A stretch of 53,229 nucleotides of DNA from a virus, in the IMG/VR virus record IMGVR_UViG_3300009502_000065, positions 1-53,229 of that record, one strand, 5' to 3'. The stretch's first letter is position 1. Each line of letters starts with the position of its first letter. A program made the position numbers and the translations under genes. Below the pieces are notes generated by a model. It was given only the letters and a program-made list of their open reading frames with translations. It was not told the DNA's origin and made no database searches. This document shows positions 8,798 to 17,764 of this stretch, one piece after another.

Positions 8798-11107
8798 ATG
8801 GATCAAGTATATAATCCGCAAGAAGGTGCACCAGCTACAAATCAAGAGGATAGATTTATACCTTGGATGTACACTGGTGAAAGAAAAAAAGCGTATGCCT
8901 TATTAGAAGATTATTATATTCAAGGTGGATTTCATATATCTAATACTATTTCTGGTTCCACGCCTTTTCCAAGTGGATGGACAGATGATAGTTTTGTGCC
9001 AAATTATAGAAATTATATAACTCCTGATAGAAGAAAATTGGGAATGCTAGTTTACACTATTGACGATGGTAAATTTTGGCAATTAATAAATAATCCTACA
9101 GAGGGAGGATATTTTCCACCTGGTGTAGATGATATTACAACAACTCAAAATTCAGATTGGATTGAAGTTATTATTCCAGGTATTTTTAGTGGAATTACAT
9201 ATAATAGTTCAAGTGGTATTTTAAAAATCGAACATAGTAAAACTTATCAAAAAAATGCAACATATTTATATGATATAGATGGATATGTAATTGGATTTGA
9301 TCCTGGTGTAACTGTAACCGAAATAGTATCTGGTTCTACATTTATAAATAACAGATTAAGTGGATTAACTGATGTTGTTATTAATAATCCTCAGCAAAAT
9401 GATATATTGGTATATTCTGATTCTACTCAAAAATGGCAGAATACAACAGCAAGTTTTAGTGACACATCTGGTTCATCTGGAACATCAGGAACTGCTGGCA
9501 CTAATGGAACTTCTGGTACAAATGGTACAAACGGAACTTCTGGTACAAACGGTACAAACGGAACTTCTGGTACAAACGGAACAAATGGAACATCTGGAAC
9601 CTCAGGCACAAATGGAAGTTCAGGTACAAATGGAAGTTCAGGTACAAACGGAACTTCTGGCACAAATGGAACTTCTGGTACATCAGGTACTAATGGTACA
9701 AATGGAACTTCTGGTACATCAGGTACTAATGGGACTTCAGGTATAGATGGAACTTCTGGTACAAATGGTACATCTGGAACATCAGGTTTACAAGGAAAAG
9801 CAGATTTTTATAGAGGCTATTCAACAGATACCATTAATCTTAGCTCACTAACAATAGGTTTACTAACATCATTAACAACCACCACTGGATTATCATATAC
9901 TGTTTCTCAGCATTTAGTAATTTCAAATTCATATGGTAATAGTTTTACAGGAGATGTTTTAGGATATACTGGGAGTACTGGCAATTTAAATGTAATTGTC
10001 ACTAATATTAGTGGAAGCACAACTTATTCAAATTGGACTACAAATTTAGATGGAGCAGCTGGTGGAGATGGAACATCAGGTACAAATGGTACATCTGGAA
10101 CTAATGGAACCTCAGGTACAAATGGTACATCAGGTACAAATGGTACATCAGGAACTAATGGTACAAATGGAACTAATGGAACTAATGGAACTAATGGAAC
10201 TAGTGGCACATCAGGCACCTCAGGCACCTCAGGCACCTCAGGAACATCAGGCACCTCAGGAACATCAGGTACTAATGGAACTTCAGGAACAAATGGAACC
10301 TCAGGCACGAATGGAACTTCTGGTACAAATGGTACAAATGGCACTTCTGGTACTTCTGGATCAGCAGGAAAAAACGGATCAAGTGGAACAGCAGGAACAT
10401 CAGGCACCTCAGGAACATCAGGCACCTCAGGTACATCTGCCACTAATGGAACTTCTGGTACAAATGGGTCTTCAGGAACAAATGGAACTTCTGGTACCTC
10501 TGGTATAAATGGTCTTTTTCTTGGAAGTTCTGGAACTTCTGGAACTTCAGGAACTAATGGAACTAATGGTACAACAGGAACATCTGGAACTTCAGGAACA
10601 TCAGGAACTTCAGGAACTAATGGAACTTCTGGAACCTCTGGATTAAATGGCACATCAGGCACATCAGGCAAAGATGGCACATCAGGTATTAATGATTTTT
10701 ATGCTGATCCAGATTTATATTTTGATGACGCTGGTGAACAAGGTGGCACTAATGGTAGATTATATACACCTAATTTAACTGTTACTAATCAAATTACATA
10801 TACTGCGACTGGTTATAACACAGTAGGGAATATTATTACTTCTGATGGTAGTGGTAATTTTGTTTGGACTGCTGGTGGAACAGGTTCTTCTGGTACTAAT
10901 GGTACTTCTGGAACGAATGGTACTTCTGGAACGAATGGTACTTCAGGTACGAATGGAACCTCTGGAAGTTCTGGATTAGTGCCAGCAGATGTTGTTTTAA
11001 ATGATGGTTTAAGTCCAAAAGTTGCAATGATCAAAGTTATGACAGCAGGAGTCTATGGTACATCTGCTATAGATCCAAATACCTTGTATGTTGTTACTGG
11101 ACCATAA
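8798..11107 (+). CDS. Collagen-like tail fibre protein 2
   Basis: A 769-residue protein. The N-terminal 220 residues are a unique domain containing [20 protein letters not shown], a form common in phage fibre bases. Three Gly-X-Y blocks follow (about residues 225-330, 423-630 and 690-726), separated by short beta-rich inserts. A 43-residue tail includes [23 protein letters not shown] and GTN triplets dominate, as in the 6646 protein. The interrupted shaft suggests hinges or branching. It ends before a very strong terminator, closing the fibre operon. No enzyme motif is visible. Confidence 0.85.
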   Translation: MDQVYNPQEGAPATNQEDRFIPWMYTGERKKAYALLEDYYIQGGFHISNTISGSTPFPSGWTDDSFVPNYRNYITPDRRKLGMLVYTIDDGKFWQLINNPTEGGYFPPGVDDITTTQNSDWIEVIIPGIFSGITYNSSSGILKIEHSKTYQKNATYLYDIDGYVIGFDPGVTVTEIVSGSTFINNRLSGLTDVVINNPQQNDILVYSDSTQKWQNTTASFSDTSGSSGTSGTAGTNGTSGTNGTNGTSGTNGTNGTSGTNGTNGTSGTSGTNGSSGTNGSSGTNGTSGTNGTSGTSGTNGTNGTSGTSGTNGTSGIDGTSGTNGTSGTSGLQGKADFYRGYSTDTINLSSLTIGLLTSLTTTTGLSYTVSQHLVISNSYGNSFTGDVLGYTGSTGNLNVIVTNISGSTTYSNWTTNLDGAAGGDGTSGTNGTSGTNGTSGTNGTSGTNGTSGTNGTNGTNGTNGTNGTSGTSGTSGTSGTSGTSGTSGTSGTNGTSGTNGTSGTNGTSGTNGTNGTSGTSGSAGKNGSSGTAGTSGTSGTSGTSGTSATNGTSGTNGSSGTNGTSGTSGINGLFLGSSGTSGTSGTNGTNGTTGTSGTSGTSGTSGTNGTSGTSGLNGTSGTSGKDGTSGINDFYADPDLYFDDAGEQGGTNGRLYTPNLTVTNQITYTATGYNTVGNIITSDGSGNFVWTAGGTGSSGTNGTSGTNGTSGTNGTSGTNGTSGSSGLVPADVVLNDGLSPKVAMIKVMTAGVYGTSAIDPNTLYVVTGP
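9460..10695 (+). repeat. Gly-X-Y coding repeats of fibre 2 (interrupted)
   Basis: Two long blocks (about 9460-9790 and 10060-10690) plus a short one near 10875-10970, made of the same GGAACTTCTGG/ACAAATGG units as the 6646 gene. They offer homology for recombination between fibres. Confidence 0.85.
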
Positions 11108-11119
11108 TAATTAATATAA

Positions 11120-11179
11120 ATATTATAAAAATAGAGCAAAATTAATTTTTAGTATAATTTTGCTCTATTTTTATAATAT
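11120..11179. terminator. Very strong bidirectional terminator after fibre operon
   Basis: A 25-bp perfect inverted repeat (11120-11144 with 11155-11179, 10-base loop) around a TAGAGCAAAATT / AATTTTGCTCTA core, with T-runs on both strands. It separates the fibre operon from the 11225 gene. Confidence 0.85.
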
Positions 11180-11194
11180 CAATTCAATTATTTT

Positions 11195-11202
11195 TATATA
11201 TA
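11195..11202 (+). promoter_or_regulatory. TATATATA promoter box
   Basis: ATTTTTATATATAAATT, 22 bases before the ATG at 11225 and just downstream of the strong terminator. Confidence 0.45.
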
Positions 11203-11224
11203 AATTAAAAATAGAAAGCTTTTT

Positions 11225-11740
11225 ATGGGTAAATTATTACAAAGTCATATATATCCAACAGAAATATACATTGGTGCTGTAGGTGGAAAATCAGGTATAA
11301 AAGTTTTCTCTGGTTCAGAGCAGGTTTGGCCAGCTACAAATTATTGGAATTGTGGTTATGGCTGTCAATATTATGCATCAGATCCAAGTTGTGCTCAATG
11401 TGATCCTCATGCGATCAATGTATTGACTGGATTATATATAAATGGACCCGATAAATTAAAATTAGATTATTATATTGTTTTATCAAACAACTATAGTGCA
11501 TCTTCAATAAATTATGTTCTCAGAATTAGTAATACAACAAGAGGCACAGGACCAATTTCAACTAGTATAATGACAGTTCCAGGTTACACTATCGATACGT
11601 TTTTTAGTGGAACAACATCTTCTTTTGGTATTATAAATGAAATTGGTGATAATTTTACAGTTGAGTTAAGTTCCAATGGTGGATCACCACCTTGGACAAC
11701 TCAGATAACACCATCTAGTGGTTCATTAAATTATACTTAA
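11225..11740 (+). CDS. Probable virion structural protein, Cys-rich segment
   Basis: A 171-residue protein. The N-terminus (MGKLLQSHIYPTEIYIGAVGGKSGIKVFSGSE) looks like a fibre or baseplate attachment segment. A Cys-rich stretch follows (NCGYGC, then CAQCD, four Cys in about 20 residues) that might bind a metal or form disulfides. The rest is beta-rich and Ser/Thr-rich. It stands alone between a terminator and the next TATATATA box. Fibre-related function is inferred from context and composition; I do not recognise the family. Confidence 0.55.
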   Translation: MGKLLQSHIYPTEIYIGAVGGKSGIKVFSGSEQVWPATNYWNCGYGCQYYASDPSCAQCDPHAINVLTGLYINGPDKLKLDYYIVLSNNYSASSINYVLRISNTTRGTGPISTSIMTVPGYTIDTFFSGTTSSFGIINEIGDNFTVELSSNGGSPPWTTQITPSSGSLNYT

Positions 11741-11772
11741 GAATTTTATTATTTTTTAAGGGTATATTTTTT

Positions 11773-11780
11773 TATATATA
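11773..11780 (+). promoter_or_regulatory. TATATATA promoter box
   Basis: TTTTTTTATATATAGATTT only 5 bases before the ATG at 11786, the closest box-to-start spacing here, implying a very short 5' leader. Confidence 0.4.
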
Positions 11781-11785
11781 GATTT

Positions 11786-13471
11786 ATGAAAACTTGGGAC
11801 ATATCAAACTTTAATTTTAATACTACATTAACCAATTATACAATGGTTGATGGTTTAACTCCAGAAAAAATCAAAAGAAAATATATTTGGTTATTGAATG
11901 CATTGGTTGAAGATGCAATTGTCGGCGAAGATGAATATGGATTGGTCTGGTATTCTGGCACTTGGTATGGTGGTGAATGGGAAGATGGTACTTGGTATTC
12001 TGGTATTTGGCATGATGGAGAATGGAAAAATGGAAAATTTTATTCATATCGTTTTGATTTGCCACAGTTATTAATAAGAAATAGAAGAATTTTGGAGAAA
12101 GATAATCCTGTTTATTCACAATTTTTACATGGTATTTGGAGAAGAGGCGAATTTTATAATGGATATTTTGGACCTGAAGGCTTTTATGACAATTGGGATT
12201 CTAAATCAAAAATAGAAAGATTTTTTCACGATACTAGATGGGAAGGTGGTGTTTTTTATAATGGAATATTTAGAAATTCTACTTGGTGGACTGGTAAATT
12301 TCAAGGTGGAATTTTTTATAATGGCGAGTGGTTTGATCAATTTCCAGGTAAAAGTATATTTTCTAATGGAACATTCCAAGGGAACACTTGGTGGTCTGGT
12401 AATTTTACTGGTGGTGATTTTGTTCTTGGAAACTGGTTAGATGGTAATTTTAATCAAGCAAACACTAGTATTAGAAGTAGATTTGGATCTATGCCAATCA
12501 CTGGTGTAACTACAAAATCTGATGTGTCTGTAATTTGGCATGATGGTAGCTTTATAAATGGTGAATTTCATTCAGGCTTGAATATTGTATCAGGATATAC
12601 TCAAACATCTGATAATCATAATAGAACACATTGGTTGGGTGGAATATGGTATAATGGTGCTTGGTATGGTGGCACTCATGAGTCTGGAGAATTTAATAAT
12701 GGATATTGGCTTGAAGGTTACTGGGAGTATGGCACATTTAATAATGGATATTGGCTTAATGGATTTTGGGAAGATGGTATTATAAATGACGGATTTTTTA
12801 TACAAGGCTTATTTAAAAAAGCAACAGTTTATGGTGGAGAATTAGGATTTCAATCACAGAAAAAAATAACAGAAAGCATTGCTTTCCCACCTAAATTTTT
12901 AGGTTCATTACCAACAGTAATAACAGATACAGTAGTGAACAATATCACAAATGTAATAGCAACAAGTGGTGGCCAGGTAATAAATGATGGTGGTGAAAAA
13001 GTGACAAAAAGAGGTATATGTTGGAGTGATGAAGAATATCCTAATATTACAACTAATTATAAAGGATTTACAAGTGATGGTAATGGTGTAGGAGGATTTG
13101 TTAGTCAACTTAGTGGCTTAATTAGTAACACTACTTATTATATAAGAGCTTATGCAACAAATGCCCTTGGTACTTCTTATGGAACTGAAGTTATATTTGA
13201 TACTGCACCAAATCCATGTTACTCTGTATTTATTAGATGTGATGATTATTCAAAATCAGTTCAATCTACACAATTTGCATCTGGCTATTCTTTCACAACA
13301 TTATTTAATTATAGTGGGGCTAGTTATTGGTATTATATTCAATCTGGATCAACTTTTCATAATCCTGGAATACCACCAATTGTGACATTAACACAATCTG
13401 CTTTGATAACTTGTCCAACTACAACTACAACTACAACGACAGCACCAACTACAACAACTACAACTACATAA
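11786..13471 (+). CDS. W/G-repeat fibre protein with Fn3-like domain and poly-Thr end
   Basis: A 561-residue protein. Residues about 50-350 are built from short repeats around W(Y/H)xGxW and GxFxNGxW (for example WYSGTWYGGEWEDGTW), a likely elongated beta structure. Residues about 374-470 match a Bacteroidota Fn3-like module: ATSGGQVINDGGEKVTKRGICW, then NTTYYIRAYATNALGTSYG. A Cys-containing segment follows, then a terminal TTTTAPTTT-type stretch where the frame stops. In the 3577 fibre the same kind of stretch is an internal linker, so this protein looks as if it ends at a module junction. A surface fibre role is inferred. Confidence 0.7.
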   Translation: MKTWDISNFNFNTTLTNYTMVDGLTPEKIKRKYIWLLNALVEDAIVGEDEYGLVWYSGTWYGGEWEDGTWYSGIWHDGEWKNGKFYSYRFDLPQLLIRNRRILEKDNPVYSQFLHGIWRRGEFYNGYFGPEGFYDNWDSKSKIERFFHDTRWEGGVFYNGIFRNSTWWTGKFQGGIFYNGEWFDQFPGKSIFSNGTFQGNTWWSGNFTGGDFVLGNWLDGNFNQANTSIRSRFGSMPITGVTTKSDVSVIWHDGSFINGEFHSGLNIVSGYTQTSDNHNRTHWLGGIWYNGAWYGGTHESGEFNNGYWLEGYWEYGTFNNGYWLNGFWEDGIINDGFFIQGLFKKATVYGGELGFQSQKKITESIAFPPKFLGSLPTVITDTVVNNITNVIATSGGQVINDGGEKVTKRGICWSDEEYPNITTNYKGFTSDGNGVGGFVSQLSGLISNTTYYIRAYATNALGTSYGTEVIFDTAPNPCYSVFIRCDDYSKSVQSTQFASGYSFTTLFNYSGASYWYYIQSGSTFHNPGIPPIVTLTQSALITCPTTTTTTTTAPTTTTTTT

Positions 13472-13480
13472 TGATATAAA

Positions 13481-13792
13481 ATGTCAACATATCAAGCATA
13501 TGATTTTATTAAGGATATAAATTTTCATATAAGAAATAAAAATCCGATAGATTTAAAATCTAAAAGTGAGATATTTAAAACATATTTATTCAAATTAAAA
13601 ACATTTCAACTCCCAGAAAAAATTAAAAAAGATCATCCTCTTTTTAACGAGGATTATTTTCTTTTCATTTTATATAACACAGTTTTTGTAGCCAAAAAAC
13701 TAGATAACGAATCAATGAAATTTGATTATATTGAGGTTTTAAATGGTCTCAAAGTGATAAGAAAAATGAAGTTAAAAAAGTTATTTCAGTAA
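13481..13792 (+). CDS. Hypothetical 103-residue protein
   Basis: Small basic protein (MSTYQAYDFIKDINFHI) starting 9 bases after the W/G-repeat gene and probably co-transcribed with it. It is rich in Lys, Phe and Ile with no membrane segment or known motif. It could be a fibre chaperone by position, but nothing in the sequence shows it. Confidence 0.55.
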   Translation: MSTYQAYDFIKDINFHIRNKNPIDLKSKSEIFKTYLFKLKTFQLPEKIKKDHPLFNEDYFLFILYNTVFVAKKLDNESMKFDYIEVLNGLKVIRKMKLKKLFQ

Positions 13793-13874
13793 TTTTTTAT
13801 TTTGATATATTTTATTATATTTGTGTGTTATGAAATTGAATAAACATAATTAAAAATTATTAATATATAATGAT

Positions 13875-14396
13875 ATGGCTACAGTGATGGAAAGAACAAA
13901 TTTTTGTATGAAAAGTAAGGCAAACGTTGATGATATATTGACTATCCTATTATGGGTAAAAACTATATCTGAAATCGAGGGCAAATCCTTTAAGTATCAA
14001 AACTTACAGGATCAGGCAGAAACATATAAATATACTAACACACCATTGGATACTAGAATTCATCCTATTGATGAATTGATGATAGATGCATTTAGGGTGT
14101 ATGATAAATTGAAAAAGACTAAAGAAAAATTTAATGGTGTTTTAGAAAAAATAGATTTTACGTCTTTTCAGAATAAATTGTTAATTGAAAGATTAAACGG
14201 AAATAAGGATGTGTTTAACAATGAGATTTCTAAATATGAGAAATCTTTTGAAGAATTGATGGAAAATTTCAGGTATGAGTACCCAGAAATACGTGGAATA
14301 CAAAAAGGTGTTCTTACAGAAAAAATGAATGAATATGTAGCATCTGAGGATTATGAGCATGCTGCTATTGTGAGAGATATTATTAAAGAGTGTTAA
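13875..14396 (+). CDS. UVR-motif protein of unknown function
   Basis: A 173-residue, mostly helical protein. The last 27 residues (LTEKMNEYVASEDYEHAAIVRD) fit the UVR helical hairpin that joins UvrB to UvrC and occurs in McsA and some phage proteins. The pattern is L-x-x-x-M-x-x-x-V-x-x-E-D-Y-E-x-A-A-x-x-R-D. The N-terminal 140 residues are not recognised. It follows a TTAATATATAATG-type upstream sequence and ends before a strong terminator, so it is a single-gene unit. A protein-protein contact role is plausible. Confidence 0.6.
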   Translation: MATVMERTNFCMKSKANVDDILTILLWVKTISEIEGKSFKYQNLQDQAETYKYTNTPLDTRIHPIDELMIDAFRVYDKLKKTKEKFNGVLEKIDFTSFQNKLLIERLNGNKDVFNNEISKYEKSFEELMENFRYEYPEIRGIQKGVLTEKMNEYVASEDYEHAAIVRDIIKEC

Positions 14397-14415
14397 CTAC
14401 TTAATATAGAGATTG

Positions 14416-14448
14416 AAAAATCCGATTCTTTCACAGAATCGGATTTTT
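14416..14448 (+). terminator. Intrinsic terminator after UVR-motif gene
   Basis: A 14-bp perfect stem, AAAAATCCGATTCT with AGAATCGGATTTTT, with loop TTCAC and a T-tract. Confidence 0.85.
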
Positions 14449-14493
14449 TATTTTTAAAAATAAATGAAAGTTTTAGGCACTTTCTTTGTTTTT

Positions 14494-14520
14494 GACTTTA
14501 CATTTTTAATATATACTATA
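14494..14520 (+). promoter_or_regulatory. GACTTT-N10-TATATACTATA promoter of GIY-YIG gene
   Basis: GACTTT at 14494, ten bases, TATATA at 14510, then CTATA. It lies inside an upstream-extended reading frame and so places the true start at 14530. One of five identical arrangements before mobile genes. Confidence 0.6.
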
Positions 14521-14529
14521 AAAAGATAT

Positions 14530-15423
14530 ATGGAAACTGTAGGAATTTATTCAATAACAAATTTGAAAAACAATAAAATTTATATTGGTAGTACAAAAAA
14601 TTTTGATAGAAGGTATTATTATCATTTAAATGATTTGAGAAATGATAAACATTTTAATATTCATTTACAGAGAGCTTTCAATCTTGATGGTGAAAAAATT
14701 TTTATTTATAATTTAGTAGAAGAGTGTGATGAATCTGATTTAATAAAAAAAGAAGAATATTATATTGAAAAATTTAATTCTTGTGATGATAATTTTGGTT
14801 ATAATATTAATCCAAAAGCTGATAGACCACCTAGTTGGATAGGTAAGCATCATTCAAAAGAAACAAAAGAAAAAATTGGAAAAAAAAGTAAAGGTAGAAT
14901 ATGTTCTGAGTATTCTAAACAGATTGCAAGTGAAACACACAAAGGAAAAAAAATTTCAGATGAAAATAAACTTTTTTTAAAAGGTATAAATTCAGGTGAA
15001 AATAATTCTATGTTTGGTAGAAAGCCTTATGATATATGGATAGAAAATTATGGAAAGGAAATTGCTGATGAAAAATTAGAAAGTTGGAAGAATAATATAA
15101 GTGAAAGCAATAAGGGTAGAATAACATCTGAGGAAACTAGAGAAAAAATAAGTAACGCAAATAAAGGAAAAATTTTATCAAAAGAAAGTATAGAAAAAAT
15201 TAGGGTATCAAAAATAGGTAAACTCGCTTCAGAAGAAACAAAAAAATTAATGTCAGAACAAAGAAAAGGTGATAATAATCCAGCTTGTAAAATAAAAAAC
15301 TTAGAAGTTGTTGAAATTTTGAATATGATAGGTGATGGAGAAAAAATAATAGATATTGCAAAAAAATATAATGTATCAAGAGTAACAATTAATAATATAA
15401 AAATAGGTAAAAGAAAATTATGA
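14530..15423 (+). CDS. GIY-YIG freestanding homing endonuclease (Seg-like)
   Basis: A 297-residue protein. The N-terminal GIY-YIG nuclease domain (VGIYSITNLKNNKIYIGST, RRYYYH, then Glu in KKEEYYIEKF) covers residues 1-95. A series of NUMOD3-type DNA-binding motifs follows (GKHHSKETKEKIG, GRITSEETREKIS, GKILSKESIEKI, GKLASEETKKLM). The C-terminus is a helix-turn-helix (DIAKKYNVSRVTINNIKIGK). A longer frame to 14464 exists but contains the promoter, so the ATG at 14530 is chosen. It lies between the UVR gene and rtcB and probably propagates by cutting allelic sites in related phages. Confidence 0.88.
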   Translation: METVGIYSITNLKNNKIYIGSTKNFDRRYYYHLNDLRNDKHFNIHLQRAFNLDGEKIFIYNLVEECDESDLIKKEEYYIEKFNSCDDNFGYNINPKADRPPSWIGKHHSKETKEKIGKKSKGRICSEYSKQIASETHKGKKISDENKLFLKGINSGENNSMFGRKPYDIWIENYGKEIADEKLESWKNNISESNKGRITSEETREKISNANKGKILSKESIEKIRVSKIGKLASEETKKLMSEQRKGDNNPACKIKNLEVVEILNMIGDGEKIIDIAKKYNVSRVTINNIKIGKRKL

Positions 15424-15441
15424 TATATCAAAAAATAATTG

Positions 15442-15449
15442 TATCTTTG
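15442..15449 (+). promoter_or_regulatory. Possible host-type (Bacteroidota) -7 element TATCTTTG before rtcB
   Basis: TATCTTTG fits the TAnnTTTG element of Bacteroidota housekeeping promoters and lies 40 bases before the rtcB ATG. No convincing -33 element is seen, so this is weak evidence. Confidence 0.25.
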
Positions 15450-15488
15450 TACAATAATATTAAAAATAATAAAAGAAAGAGAGTAATT

Positions 15489-16913
15489 ATGTTAGAAATT
15501 AAAGGAAAATATACGACTGCAAAAATAATGATTGATGATGTTGAGGAATCATGCTTAACTCAGATATATTCAATGGTAAATCATCCAGCATTTACGGAAC
15601 AGATTGTAATTCAAGCAGATACACACCAAGGTAAAGGTTCTGTCATTGGGTTTACTATGCCTTTGGGTAAAAAAATAATACCTGCGATTGTTGGAAGCGA
15701 TATTGGTTGTGGTATGTTATCATTCAATGTTGGTGACTCTATCTCTGAAAATAAGGATAAATTGTTAAAATTGGACGAAAAAATTCGTTCTATTGTTCCA
15801 TTTGGTACAAATTTACAACAAAGATCAGCAGTTCCATCTAAATATTTTGAAAAGAATTTTCCATGGCTAGATGCAAATGATATTGCTAAGAAGTTTGTTG
15901 TTAACTATAACAGAAAGTTCGGAACCGATTTTAAATTCGTTGAATTTAATTATGATTGGTTTTTGAATAAATGTAAAGAAATTGGAATAAGACAAGATGC
16001 TGAAATGGCTATTGGTACATTAGGTGGTGGAAATCACTTTATTGAAGTTGGTAAGTCTGCTAATACTGGTGATATTTGGATTACTATTCACTGTGGTTCT
16101 CGTAACTTCGGTAAGGAACTTTGTGAATATCACCAAGAAGTTGCTAAGAAAAAATTAGAATCTAAGAGAAATGGTGGTTTGAGAGAAAAAATCGAAGAAA
16201 TTAAAAAGTCTTCAGCAGGTTTGGATATCTCAGCTAAAATTAAGGAAGCAAAGAAAGAATTAGGTGTTGACTTTACAGATATCAATATCAATGGTATGGA
16301 ATTTTTGGAAGGTCAGGAAGCTATGAACTATTTCTTAGATATGATTTTCTGTCAGCAATATGCTAAGTTTAACCGTAAGAGAATTTCTGAAAACATCTTG
16401 AAGGCTTTAGGGTCTAAGGATAAGGAAATGATTGAGTGTATTCACAATTATATTAACTTTGATGATATGATTATCCGAAAGGGTTCTATTTCATCTTATG
16501 TTGGTGAAAAAATGATTATACCTTTCAATATGGCTGACGGTTTATTGATTTGTGAAGGTAAGTCTAACCCAGACTGGAACTTCTCTGCTCCTCACGGTGC
16601 TGGTCGTTTGATGTCAAGAGGTGAAGCTAACCGTAAGGTTGACCTTGAAAAATTTCAATTCCGTATGAAAGATGTTGTTTCAACTTCTGTTGGCAAGTCC
16701 ACATTAGATGAAGCTCCACAGGCTTATAAGGATTCTAAGATGATTGAACTTGCAATTGCACCAACTTGTACAATTTTAGATAGGGTAAAACCAATCTTAA
16801 ATTTGAAAGATGGTGGTGAGTCAATTACTTGGAAAGAAAGAAAAGAAAGAGATAAAGCTGAAAAAAGTCGTGATTTAAATAGACGTGATATGAGAAGAAT
16901 GAAAGGTCGTTAA
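15489..16913 (+). CDS. rtcB: RtcB-family RNA ligase
   Basis: A 474-residue protein carrying the RtcB signatures. These are the metal-binding GSDIGCGM, GTLGGGNHFIEV, HCGSRNFG and the guanylylated-His motif SAPHGAGRLMSRGEA. RtcB joins RNA 2',3'-cyclic phosphate or 3'-phosphate ends to 5'-OH ends using GTP and Mn, so a phage copy could repair tRNAs cut by host defence nucleases (inference). The ATG at 15489 fits the family N-terminus better than the upstream one at 15420. The central part uses codons such as CGT, AAC, TTC and AAG far more than its neighbours, which favour AGA, AAT, TTT and AAA. That suggests strong expression or later acquisition. The stop lies in the loop of a terminator. Confidence 0.93.
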   Translation: MLEIKGKYTTAKIMIDDVEESCLTQIYSMVNHPAFTEQIVIQADTHQGKGSVIGFTMPLGKKIIPAIVGSDIGCGMLSFNVGDSISENKDKLLKLDEKIRSIVPFGTNLQQRSAVPSKYFEKNFPWLDANDIAKKFVVNYNRKFGTDFKFVEFNYDWFLNKCKEIGIRQDAEMAIGTLGGGNHFIEVGKSANTGDIWITIHCGSRNFGKELCEYHQEVAKKKLESKRNGGLREKIEEIKKSSAGLDISAKIKEAKKELGVDFTDININGMEFLEGQEAMNYFLDMIFCQQYAKFNRKRISENILKALGSKDKEMIECIHNYINFDDMIIRKGSISSYVGEKMIIPFNMADGLLICEGKSNPDWNFSAPHGAGRLMSRGEANRKVDLEKFQFRMKDVVSTSVGKSTLDEAPQAYKDSKMIELAIAPTCTILDRVKPILNLKDGGESITWKERKERDKAEKSRDLNRRDMRRMKGR

Positions 16914-16930
16914 AACCTTTCATTCTTTTT
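16895..16930 (+). terminator. Terminator overlapping the rtcB stop codon
   Basis: AAGAATGAAAGGT (16895-16907) pairs with ACCTTTCATTCTT (16915-16927), followed by T's. The loop CGTTAAA contains the stop codon, so the stem is partly coding sequence. Confidence 0.8.
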
Positions 16931-16948
16931 TAAATATATATCATAGTA

Positions 16949-17527
16949 ATGTTAAAAACTAAGTATTTACATAGACCATATAGAAAAACTAAAAATTCTC
17001 ACCTTTGGGGTATTAAAAAATATTGGCGAGGTAAGAATATTGATTTGCTTTCTGATTTACCACCTCATGAAAGAATGAGAAGAGGGCATCACAATTATAA
17101 TTATGATACTACTCCATTGTTGAGATTTCTTGATTCTAAGGTTGGTCAGAATTGGAATGATGTTTATTCTGAAGTTTTAACAAAAATTAAAAATAAATAT
17201 AGATGGTGTATTGACAGTTATTTACATGCTGATAAATATTGGCATAGAGTGGGTGTATATATTAAGCCTATTTATGATGATAATTTTATTCCTAGAAATT
17301 CTATTGGTAGAATTTTAAAAAATCATTTATTTGTTGAAAATGGAATTTTGGTTGAAAAAGATGAACCAGAAATTAGATCAGATGCTATAAAATATCAACG
17401 CAAGGAAAAATTAAATAATATTTTAAAAAATAAAGATAAAGAATATATTGAATTTGATCAAAAATTATATGAGGATTTTTTTATAAAAGATGGTGAAGAA
17501 AGAGTGAGGAAATATAAAAGAAATTAG
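16949..17527 (+). CDS. Hypothetical 192-residue protein
   Basis: Basic, aromatic-rich protein (MLKTKYLHRPYRKTKNSHLWGIKKYWRG). A central segment LLRFLDSKVGQNWNDVYSEVLTK is predicted helical and might be a conserved core. No catalytic motif is recognised. It is preceded by TTTAAATATATATCATAGTAATG and converges with the bS21 gene, overlapping its end by 4 bases. Function unknown; the position near rtcB and bS21 hints at, but does not show, a link to translation. Confidence 0.55.
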   Translation: MLKTKYLHRPYRKTKNSHLWGIKKYWRGKNIDLLSDLPPHERMRRGHHNYNYDTTPLLRFLDSKVGQNWNDVYSEVLTKIKNKYRWCIDSYLHADKYWHRVGVYIKPIYDDNFIPRNSIGRILKNHLFVENGILVEKDEPEIRSDAIKYQRKEKLNNILKNKDKEYIEFDQKLYEDFFIKDGEERVRKYKRN

Positions 17528-17721
17528 TTATCTTCGTTGTTTCTATATTTTTGTTGAATATAGATTGCGTTCTTTTTTGTTTCTCTTTTTTTGACTGATT
17601 TTTTTTCAAAGAAAGTATTTTCTCTAAGTTGTTCAGTCACCTTAGTTTTTTTGAACTTAGTTTTTAACCTTTTGAGTGAGGTTTCAATATTTTCTCCTTT
17701 TTTGATTTCTATTATTAACAT
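17524..17721 (-). CDS. rpsU: Ribosomal protein bS21 homologue
   Basis: A 65-residue basic protein aligning end to end with bS21. It has MLIIEIKKGENIETSLKRLK, then KFKKTKV and LRENTFFEKKSVKKRE, ending with AIYIQQKY. The MLII start, GENI and the YIQ ending are features I associate with Bacteroidota bS21 rather than the E. coli form. bS21 binds the 30S platform near the anti-Shine-Dalgarno end of 16S rRNA. In Flavobacterium it is reported to take part in hiding that end. A phage copy could replace the host protein and bias initiation toward phage mRNA (inference). It has its own TATATATA box (17729-17736) and diverges from the PPK2 gene. Confidence 0.88.
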   Translation of the reverse strand: MLIIEIKKGENIETSLKRLKTKFKKTKVTEQLRENTFFEKKSVKKRETKKNAIYIQQKYRNNEDN

Positions 17722-17728
17722 ATGCTTG

Positions 17729-17736
17729 TATATATA
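17729..17736 (-). promoter_or_regulatory. TATATATA promoter box of bS21 gene
   Basis: TTATTTATATATACAAGC on the minus strand, 7 bases before the start codon. With 17765-17772 it forms a divergent promoter pair. Confidence 0.45.
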
Positions 17737-17764
17737 AATAATTTTTATTAGTTTTGAATTTTAA

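Noticed and set aside
6880-10970. Possible diversity-generating retroelement variable region in fibre genes
   Set aside because: No reverse transcriptase, template repeat or A-specific substitution pattern is visible in the window.
11871-13385. Several short frames on both strands inside the W/G-repeat fibre gene
   Set aside because: Low-complexity shadows of the repeat with no start signals of their own.
14464-14529. Upstream extension of the GIY-YIG frame (22 residues)
   Set aside because: The extension contains the GACTTT-N10-TATATA promoter, so it would not be transcribed from it; the same reasoning moves the starts at 40343 and 42547.
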